Source: Seongchinamella sediminis (GTDB taxonomy: Bacteria; Pseudomonadota; Gammaproteobacteria; Pseudomonadales; Halieaceae). From it: 64,000 nt of DNA. Both the position numbers and the translations under genes were made by a program. A model generated the notes under the pieces. That model was not told where the DNA came from. It saw nothing but the letters and a program-made list of their open reading frames with translations, and made no database searches. Location: assembly GCF_003457605.1 (NCBI RefSeq), contig NZ_QRAN01000009.1, forward strand, positions 62,762-126,761, written 5' to 3'. Position 1 is the first letter of the stretch. Every line of letters starts with the position of its first letter. Of the stretch, positions 59,094 through 64,000 are shown one piece after another.

Positions 59094-60281
59094 ATGTCCA
59101 ATGAAATAGCAATTCTCGGCGCCGGCATGCACCCCTGGGGTAAATGGGGCCACAACTTCGTCCAGTACGGCGTGGCCGCCGCCCGGGAGGCCCTCAAGGA
59201 TGCCGGCGTGCCCTGGCGGGACGTACGCTTTGTTTCCGGCGGCGCCACCGTGCGCTGCGGCTACCCCGGCTACGTGGCCGGCGCCACTTTTGCCCAGGCG
59301 CTGGGCTGGCAGGGCGCCGAGGTCAACACCTCCTACGCCGCCTGTGCCTCGGGCTCCCAGGCCCTGGCCGCGGCCCGCAACAAGATTCTCGCCGGCGAGT
59401 GCGATGTCGCCCTGGTGGTGGGCGCCGACACCACGCCCAAGGGCTTCCTGGCCCCCGCCGGCGGCTACCGCCCGGAGGACCCGGACTGGGTGCGCTTCTA
59501 CCTCGGCATTACCAACCCCACCTACTTCGCCCTCTACGCGCGCCGGCGCATGGACCTGTACGGCGACACCCTCGAAGATTTCGCCGCGGTCAAGGTCAAG
59601 AACGCCGCCATCGGCAGCAAGAACCCGCGCGCCCGCTATCGCAAGTGCTTTACCGCCGAGGATGTGGCGGCATCGGCCATGGTCGCCGACCCGCTGCGAC
59701 TGATGGACATCTGCGCCACCTCCGACGGCGGCGCGGCGCTGATCGTATCCAGCCTCGACTACGCGAAGAAGATCGGCAAGGGCGACGCGCCGCGGGTGGC
59801 CGCGATCTCGACCACCACCCCCACCTTCGCCAGCAGCGTGGTGGAAATGCCGGACATTGCCACCGACTCTGCAGCAGCAGCAGGTGTAGAGGCACACGCA
59901 TTCCGCTCCACCCTGCCCCTGAAAGCCTATGAAGAGGCAGGCCTGGGACCAGAGGACGTCGACCTGGCGGAAGTCTACGATTTGTCCACCGCCCTGGAAC
60001 TGGACTGGATAGAGGACCTGCAGCTGGCCCCGCGCGGTGAGGCCGCCGCGCTGTTGCGCGCCGGCGACACCGCCATCGGCGGCAGGATACCGGTCAACGT
60101 CTCCGGCGGCCTGGCCTGCTTCGGCGAGGCGGTGCCCGCCCAGGCCCTGGCCCAGGTCTGCGAGCTGACCTGGCAGCTGCGCGGCGAGGCCGGCGACCGC
60201 CAGGTCGCGGGAGCCAAAGTCGGCATTACCGCCAACCAGGGCCTGTTCGGCCACGGCAGCTCGGTGATCATCAAGCGCTAG
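59094..60281 (+). CDS. Thiolase-fold enzyme (Ltp2/SCPx-like)
   Basis: 395 residues. Thiolase superfamily fold of the lipid-transfer-protein branch. The nucleophile-type cysteine is kept (C84 in YAACASGSQ). In true thiolases a His occupies the ELHDC-type site; here it is Tyr (Y295 in AEVYDLSTA), and the C-terminal CGHPLG-like motif is replaced by GGLACFGEAV. Such changes are seen in Ltp2-type aldolases and other non-thiolytic members. It is coupled to the DUF35 gene. Retro-aldol or thiolytic cleavage of acyl-CoA are both possible; the substrate is unknown. Confidence 0.85.
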   Translation: MSNEIAILGAGMHPWGKWGHNFVQYGVAAAREALKDAGVPWRDVRFVSGGATVRCGYPGYVAGATFAQALGWQGAEVNTSYAACASGSQALAAARNKILAGECDVALVVGADTTPKGFLAPAGGYRPEDPDWVRFYLGITNPTYFALYARRRMDLYGDTLEDFAAVKVKNAAIGSKNPRARYRKCFTAEDVAASAMVADPLRLMDICATSDGGAALIVSSLDYAKKIGKGDAPRVAAISTTTPTFASSVVEMPDIATDSAAAAGVEAHAFRSTLPLKAYEEAGLGPEDVDLAEVYDLSTALELDWIEDLQLAPRGEAAALLRAGDTAIGGRIPVNVSGGLACFGEAVPAQALAQVCELTWQLRGEAGDRQVAGAKVGITANQGLFGHGSSVIIKR

Positions 60282-60431
60282 TTCACCGGACGTCCGGCCC
60301 TGCTGCATCAGTCAGCGAGTGTTAAAGGTTTGCTAGCTCCCGGCCGATAGCATCAGTGGCCGGAGCCGCTTCGGAGCCCGGGCGAACTGGCGTCGCCGGC
60401 TTACAGCCCTTTCTGCTATCCTGATATTGGG

Positions 60432-60457
60432 GTCCGCTTTCATCCTACAAAGCGGAC
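60432..60457. repeat. 9-bp perfect inverted repeat
   Basis: GTCCGCTTT (60432-60440) and AAAGCGGAC (60449-60457) flank an 8-base loop. No T-run follows, so operator or hairpin is likelier than terminator. Confidence 0.6.
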
Positions 60458-60647
60458 AGCCAGGTTTACAGGATTTTCGGGTGCACACTGAATTAATCAA
60501 TATACTTAGCTGTTAATGTGCGCAAGTCTCTTTGGTGAGTTAAGCTGGAAAAATGAGGCATCGAGAAGGAATTCGATTCATGTCAGTATTTGCGCCGGGC
60601 AGTACATCATTGCGTCAGCCCACTTGGGCAGCAGGCTCCATCCTTTC

Positions 60648-60665
60648 ACGTTTCCGCGGAAACGT
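60648..60665. repeat. 18-bp perfect palindrome followed by T-run
   Basis: ACGTTTCCGCGGAAACGT reads the same on both strands and is followed by TTTT. As an RNA hairpin it would have no free loop unless inner pairs open, so it may be a cassette-end terminator or a protein-binding site. It lies 23 bases before the attC-like site. Confidence 0.6.
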
Positions 60666-60685
60666 TTTTCCCTTCCACGCTTGGC

Positions 60686-60779
60686 GCAAATTAACAAGTT
60701 GCGCCAATTCGCCCCTGGCGGGGCCGGACGCCCAAACCGCTACGCGGTTTCTGCGCCGTTGCGCAAGGCGTTAATTGCC
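60686..60779 (+). other. attC-like integron recombination site 1
   Basis: Complementary outer boxes AATTAAC (60689-60695) and GTTAATT (60770-60776) enclose complementary inner boxes TTGCGC (60699-60704) and GCGCAA (60761-60766), with 3-base spacers (AAG and GGC). The interior folds further (AAACCGC-TAC-GCGGTTT at 60734-60750). This matches attC architecture (R''-L''-L'-R', about 90 bases) including the GTT cut triplet, though the R box departs from RYYYAAC at one place. Judged by eye. Confidence 0.65.
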
Positions 60780-60782
60780 CCC

Positions 60783-60812
60783 TTGAGCGTCGCGATGCCA
60801 TAACGTTATAAT
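60783..60812 (+). promoter_or_regulatory. Antitoxin-toxin promoter and palindromic operator
   Basis: TTGAGC (60783-60788), an 18-base spacer and TATAAT (60807-60812). The palindrome ATAACGTTAT (60800-60809) overlaps the -10 and is a plausible site for autorepression by the antitoxin. Cassettes normally lack promoters; toxin-antitoxin cassettes are the known exception. Confidence 0.65.
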
Positions 60813-60838
60813 GCTCTAGCGTTGTTGCGGAGGTCGCT

Positions 60839-61072
60839 ATGAGCAATTTATCAAAGCGCTCAACTATCTATTTTGAGCCCAATATCCACCAAGCCCTGAA
60901 AGTACGGGCCGCTACATCACATTTGTCCGTGTCTGAGCTCGTCGACGAGGCGGTCCGTCTTCTTATGAGTGAAGACCAAGAAGATTTGGCGGCATTCTCT
61001 GAGCGAGAGAGCGAAAAAGAGATCAGCTATGAAGCCTTGCTCAACGACTTAAAGAAGCATGGCAAAATTTAA
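60839..61072 (+). CDS. Ribbon-helix-helix antitoxin
   Basis: 77 residues. N-terminal ribbon-helix-helix DNA-binding part (STIYFEPNIHQALKVRAA, then SVSELVDEAVRLLM, about residues 8-45) and an acidic C-terminal tail (about 45-77) that would wrap the toxin. GGAGG lies 5 bases upstream of the ATG. The 3' end overlaps the toxin start by 14 bases, so toxin translation depends on antitoxin translation. Probably autoregulated at the palindrome in its promoter. Exact antitoxin family (CopG, RelB-like) not resolved. Confidence 0.85.
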   Translation: MSNLSKRSTIYFEPNIHQALKVRAATSHLSVSELVDEAVRLLMSEDQEDLAAFSERESEKEISYEALLNDLKKHGKI

Positions 61073-61322
61073 GATTACCTTTAAGAAGTCCGTTGCCAAA
61101 GACTTGCGGAGCATTCCACCAGCCGATGTTGAGCGCATTCTTCAGCGAATCGACATGCTAGCAGAAAACCCCAGAGGGGAAGGTTGCGTCAAACTTTCAG
61201 CCCAGGAGCGGTATAGGGTGCGCCAAGGAGTTTATCGTGTTGTATATGAAATCCGTGATGAATCTCTCATTGTTCTGGTGGTGAAAGTTGCGCACCGATC
61301 AGCCGTTTACAAGGTCAATTAA
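61059..61322 (+). CDS. RelE/ParE-family toxin
   Basis: 87 residues. RelE/ParE fold: KFKITFKKSVAKDLRSIP at the start, the YRVRQGVYRVVYEI strand pair and the C-terminal KVAHRSAVYKV with basic residues. In RelE-like toxins such C-terminal Arg/Tyr residues cut ribosome-bound mRNA, while ParE members poison gyrase; the short form and HRSAVY ending resemble RelE, but the target is not certain. The stop codon lies within the first box of attC-like site 2, typical of a compact cassette gene. Confidence 0.85.
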   Translation: MAKFKITFKKSVAKDLRSIPPADVERILQRIDMLAENPRGEGCVKLSAQERYRVRQGVYRVVYEIRDESLIVLVVKVAHRSAVYKVN

Positions 61323-61373
61323 CAAGGCCGTGTTGCGGACAACTTTCAGTTGCCGCAAATGGAGGCGTTGCCT
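61317..61373 (+). other. attC-like integron recombination site 2
   Basis: AATTAAC (61317-61323) to GTT (61367-61369), about 57 bases, near the known lower size limit of attC sites. The interior is one strong hairpin, TTGCGG-A-CAACT-TTC-AGTTG-CCGCAA, with a single unpaired A in the position of an extrahelical base. The outer boxes pair only partly (AAC with GTT, GCC with GGC), so it is weaker than site 1. Confidence 0.55.
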
Positions 61374-61376
61374 GAC

Positions 61377-61730
61377 ATGAACATCGAGCTGCGTCCATTC
61401 GAGTTAGAGGATGCTGCGAGCGTGGCGAATCTTGTTGGAGATCGAGCGGTTTCAAAATGAACATCCAATATTCCATTTCCGTACTCCGAGCAAGATGCTA
61501 TTGATTGGATCACGCATACAACATCAAGTTCACTCAGAATGCCCAGGGCAGTTGAATTGGATGGCCACTTTGTAGGCTGTGTTTCCTATTGGCCTCATCA
61601 TCCGGGCGGCTTTGAAGTGGGCTATTGGGTGGGCAGGGACTTCTGGGGGAAAGGAGTATGTACGGCGGCCTTAATGCGACTAATGGCAAGCGATGGACAT
61701 GGCCCAGTGCCCGGGATCGCTTACTAACTG
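61377..61730 (+). pseudogene. Broken GNAT acetyltransferase
   Basis: Starts MNIELRPFELEDAAS, a RimJ-like GNAT opening. Codon 28 (61458-61460) is TGA where the family has TGG (Trp), after which the same frame continues with TSNIPFPYSEQDAIDWI, GHFVGCVSYW and the acetyl-CoA-site region VGYWVGRDFWGKGVCTAALMR. The frame then reads through non-family sequence to a TAA near 61730, so the C-terminal third is missing or frameshifted. The nonsense codon and degenerate 3' end mark a pseudogene. It lies directly after attC-like site 2 and may be the next cassette's gene. A sequencing error in the TGA cannot be excluded. Confidence 0.75.
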
Positions 61731-61800
61731 CCTGGTGGACGCTACGTAGCGCTGAAAATACGCTGGATACCCGCGCAATGGTCGCCAGCGGAACCTGTCA

Positions 61801-62457
61801 TCAATCTTCAAGCACACGTGCCAAATGGAAGATCCAGGTTTCGTAATCCAGACGATAAAAGGCCTGTTCCCTGTCGCTGCCCATGGTCGGGGCGATATCC
61901 CGGATTGAATCCGAGGTGATCATCAGGTAGCGCGCCAGGTGCGCCAGGTATTTCTCGGACCTGCCTGCGCCGTAGCGGCGCAGGTGCCTGACAAAGAACC
62001 GGGTCATGTATTCATAATGCAAATCCAGCATGCGCTGGAATTCCGGGTAACTTGCCCAGAACGGCATCAATAACGTATACGCCTTGTCGGACTCCGGCAG
62101 CGCGGCGATCATCTCGCCGTGCCTGGCAAAAAACTCCCGCCAGGGCAGTTCAAGCAATCCTTCCTCCTCCATCGCCACACAGCTTGCGCGAATCTTCGCC
62201 AGCCAGCGCTCTGCCGCCCAGTACAGTATTGCTTCCTTGTTGGGGAAGATGCGGTACAGCGAGGCAATATCGAGGTCAGCCTGCTCGGCAATCATATTGG
62301 TATTGATTGTCGATAAGCCCCTGGCCAGCGCTAGGTCTATCGCGGCATCAAGAATCCTGTCGAAGGCAGCCTGCGTCCTTTTTTGCTTGGGTTCGCTGCG
62401 CAGGCGAACACGCTCTGGCAATGAGTCGTTGGGTATCAGGGGGCTGCTGTGCTGCAT
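61801..62457 (-). CDS. TetR/AcrR-family transcriptional regulator
   Basis: 218 residues. N-terminal DNA-binding domain (about 25-75) with the helix-turn-helix in TNMIAEQADLDIASLYRIFPNKEAIL, and a C-terminal ligand-binding domain without a recognisable pattern. ATG at 62457 lies 9 bases after AGGAG; the TTG just upstream is an alternative. It is divergent from the TonB receptor at 62650, whose promoter region contains the palindrome 62601-62620, so it probably represses that receptor and responds to a transported compound. Ligand unknown. Confidence 0.88.
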   Translation of the reverse strand: MQHSSPLIPNDSLPERVRLRSEPKQKRTQAAFDRILDAAIDLALARGLSTINTNMIAEQADLDIASLYRIFPNKEAILYWAAERWLAKIRASCVAMEEEGLLELPWREFFARHGEMIAALPESDKAYTLLMPFWASYPEFQRMLDLHYEYMTRFFVRHLRRYGAGRSEKYLAHLARYLMITSDSIRDIAPTMGSDREQAFYRLDYETWIFHLARVLED

Positions 62458-62568
62458 CAACGGGCTCTCCTGGCTGGCTGGGGCAGTATATTCAATGGCT
62501 CACGTTTCCAAAAACATAGTTTGGTTTCAATACCTTGGGCCAATGGCCGACAGTCTCTTAGCGGCGGC

Positions 62569-62598
62569 TTGACAGGGGAAACGAGCCCACAATATCAT
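62569..62598 (+). promoter_or_regulatory. Promoter of the second TonB-dependent receptor
   Basis: Consensus TTGACA (62569-62574), an 18-base spacer and TATCAT (62593-62598), about 50 bases upstream of the receptor ATG. Confidence 0.6.
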
Positions 62599-62600
62599 AT

Positions 62601-62620
62601 ACCGCAGCTGTAACTGCGGT
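62601..62620. promoter_or_regulatory. Inverted repeat, probable TetR operator
   Basis: ACCGCAG (62601-62607) and CTGCGGT (62614-62620) form a perfect 7-bp inverted repeat with a 6-base spacer just after the -10 element. Size and position fit a TetR-family operator in the TetR/receptor divergent region. Confidence 0.55.
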
Positions 62621-62649
62621 TTTAACCGCCAACAATAATGAGGCTTATC

Positions 62650-64000
62650 ATGTCCAGAACCAGCACCACTGTATTTGATCATGGGGTTTTGCACCGCCCC
62701 TGGCTATTGTTTTTCGCCGTCGTGCCCGTGCTCGCAAGCGCCCAGGAGAGCACGAGAGTCCCCCTTGCCGCCATCGAGGAGGTTGTGGTAACCGCGCAGA
62801 AAAAAACCGAGTCCCTCCAGGACACGCCCATTTCCATTGCCGCTTTCGGCGAGGATACCCTGGTCGAGATTGGCGCCTTTGGTGCCACCGCCATCGGTGA
62901 ATACACCCCCAATGTGGATGTTTATCCCACGCTGGGCAGCAGTAATAACATTACGATTAACATTCGCGGCCTGGGCACTGCCGAGCCCTCGCTGAGCATC
63001 GACCCCAAGACCGGCATTTATCTCGATGGTGTCTACATCGCCCGCAATGCCGGCGCCGTGTTCGACATTGTTGACCTGGAACGCATTGAAGTTCTGCGCG
63101 GACCGCAGGGCACCCTGTGGGGTAAAAACACCACCGGTGGCGCCCTGCAGATTATCACCAAAGCGCCCACTGGTGAGTTCGGTTTCAAGCAATTCCTGTC
63201 CGCGGCCAACGATGGCTATTTTCGCTCCTTGACCACGGTTGATACGCCCAGTACGGCCGGCATCAGCGCCAAACTCAGCTACATGTTCAGGCAGTACGAC
63301 GGCTTTGCCCGGAATACCCATCAGTCTGGCGAGGAAGAGCTTGGCAGCGAGGATGTGGAGGCCGCTCGTCTCGCCATCGCCTGGGACATCAGCGATACAT
63401 TCGGCCTGGTCTATCGCTACGACCAAACGGACAGCGATGCAGTGCCCAAGCCGCTACAGGTCACCGACGTCGGCCCGGGCGCTGCTGTTGGCGCAATTTT
63501 CGATTTGGCCAGCGGCGACCTCATCATCGGCAGCCCGCTGGGCGATCTCGCGGCAATTGCCGAGGGCAACAAGCGCCTGGACCGGTTCAACCTGGACTTC
63601 CAGGGGACAGAGTACGTGACTATCAAAGGTCACAACCTCACTTTCACTGCCGACCTGGGCGACAGCGAACTGAAATCCATTACCGCGCACCGGGAGTATG
63701 ATTCTGACTTTTCGGAGGGCAATGACCTCGATGGCGGCGCGTGGCGCGGATTCTCCACTGGCAGTGGAGAAACGGTTGCAACGCCGATCTTCCATTACAC
63801 CAACGAAAAGTCCCAGCGCCAGTTTTCACAGGAGTTTCAGCTTGTCGGCAGTGCGTTTGCCCAGAAACTCGACTATGTCACCGGTATTTTCTACTTCGAG
63901 GAAGCGGGAAAGGAAGAGAATCCCTGGAACACCACCACCTATTTGCCCGATTCACCGGTGCTCCTACGGGGTATTCCCATGGGCAGTTGGTATGAAACCG
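62650..64000 (+). CDS. TonB-dependent outer-membrane receptor, partial (runs off the window)
   Basis: About 450 codons visible. Signal peptide (about 1-32, VLASAQ), TonB-box-like EEVVVTAQKKTE, then the plug with NIRGLGTAEPS, GIYLDGVYIARN and RIEVLRGPQGTLWGKNTTGG (split over 143-162), and the first barrel strands. Plug signatures match the same broad family as the receptor at 55.4 kb, but the sequences differ clearly. Controlled most likely by the divergent TetR through 62601-62620. The 3' end is outside the window. Confidence 0.88.
   Translation, partial: MSRTSTTVFDHGVLHRPWLLFFAVVPVLASAQESTRVPLAAIEEVVVTAQKKTESLQDTPISIAAFGEDTLVEIGAFGATAIGEYTPNVDVYPTLGSSNNITINIRGLGTAEPSLSIDPKTGIYLDGVYIARNAGAVFDIVDLERIEVLRGPQGTLWGKNTTGGALQIITKAPTGEFGFKQFLSAANDGYFRSLTTVDTPSTAGISAKLSYMFRQYDGFARNTHQSGEEELGSEDVEAARLAIAWDISDTFGLVYRYDQTDSDAVPKPLQVTDVGPGAAVGAIFDLASGDLIIGSPLGDLAAIAEGNKRLDRFNLDFQGTEYVTIKGHNLTFTADLGDSELKSITAHREYDSDFSEGNDLDGGAWRGFSTGSGETVATPIFHYTNEKSQRQFSQEFQLVGSAFAQKLDYVTGIFYFEEAGKEENPWNTTTYLPDSPVLLRGIPMGSWYET

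Larger units (their letters stand above)
60282..60838. other. Gene-poor accessory stretch before the toxin-antitoxin operon
   Basis: 557 bases, visibly less GC-rich in the middle than the flanks. It contains a 12-bp palindrome after the thiolase stop (60286-60297), a hairpin-prone stretch (60337-60365), a 9-bp inverted repeat GTCCGCTTT/AAAGCGGAC (60432-60457), an 18-bp perfect palindrome (60648-60665), the attC-like site (60686-60779) and the antitoxin promoter. Short open frames show no family and end inside the attC. Confidence 0.6.
60770..61366 (+). mobile_element. Probable integron gene cassette carrying a toxin-antitoxin pair
   Basis: The 597 bases from the GTT of attC-like site 1 to the GTT of site 2 form a complete cassette: promoter, antitoxin, toxin and the attC at its 3' end. 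Both sites begin with AATTAACAAG and end with GGCGTT. No integron integrase lies in the window, so this would be a lone cassette cluster (CALIN) or the edge of an array. Boundaries are inferred from the cut triplets. Confidence 0.55.

Noticed and set aside
60516-60803. Small open frames (60516-60803 and 60553-60774) ahead of the toxin-antitoxin operon
   Set aside because: No convincing ribosome site, no recognisable family, and both read through the attC-like site; a decayed cassette gene cannot be fully excluded.
61625-61846. 73-codon frame over the GNAT 3' end
   Set aside because: It is a different frame over the GNAT pseudogene and reads into the tetR 3' end without homology.

Overview
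The window is a GC-rich chromosomal segment of a gammaproteobacterium. Gene order closely resembles Pseudomonas and marine Cellvibrionales (Halieaceae or Spongiibacteraceae type): sspBA next to the bc1 complex and rpsI/rplM, zapE, degS, hisDG-murA-ibaG, the yrbG-kdsDC-lptCAB-rpoN-hpf-ptsN-rapZ-ptsO block, yhdP-rng-maf-mreDCB, gatCAB, dapDE and dapA-bamC. The taxonomic guess is inference from synteny, a fused cytochrome b/c1 gene and TonB-rich catabolic loci. No rRNA, tRNA, CRISPR array, transposase or phage gene was seen.

Layout. 1-14 kb: stringent-starvation factors, respiratory complex III (petA plus a single petB-petC fusion), ribosomal proteins L13/S9, ZapE, YhcB, YbgI, DegS, histidine genes, MurA, IbaG and an MlaC without its transporter beside it. 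13-23 kb: LPS core (Kdo) synthesis and transport, RpoN and the nitrogen PTS, MgtE and DarP. 23-32 kb, minus strand: YhdP, RNase G, Maf and MreDCB; mreC seems to start at an AUC codon. 32-39 kb: GatCAB amidotransferase, small conserved proteins and lysine synthesis genes dapD/dapE. 39-50 kb: RsmJ, a divergent class III cyclase-like protein, a leucine-rich-repeat lipoprotein coupled to a lipid A acyltransferase, a DcaP-type porin, an exported amidase/glutaminase pair, an MBL hydrolase, BamC and DapA.

50.2-54.3 kb: an exported DUF3806 protein and a four-gene MCE lipid transporter (STAS-MlaE, MlaF, MlaD, auxiliary lipoprotein). 54.3-60.3 kb: a catabolic patch with a 3-alpha-hydroxysteroid-dehydrogenase-like SDR, a TonB-dependent receptor, a YedK/HMCES protein and a DUF35/thiolase pair of the kind used in steroid side-chain or acyl-CoA degradation. 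60.3-61.8 kb: a less GC-rich accessory island holding a toxin-antitoxin operon between two attC-like sites (an integron-cassette signature without an integrase), followed by a broken GNAT acetyltransferase. 61.8-64 kb: a TetR regulator divergent from a second TonB-dependent receptor that runs off the window.

How it fits together: most of the window is envelope housekeeping (LPS assembly, cell shape, outer-membrane lipid balance and assembly), protein quality control, translation and lysine/histidine synthesis. The right-hand 10 kb is more variable and appears specialised for importing and degrading hydrophobic, possibly steroid-like, substrates. The most unusual features are the attC-flanked toxin-antitoxin cassette, the petBC fusion, the AUC start of mreC and the cyclase-like protein that keeps both metal aspartates but lacks the catalytic asparagine.
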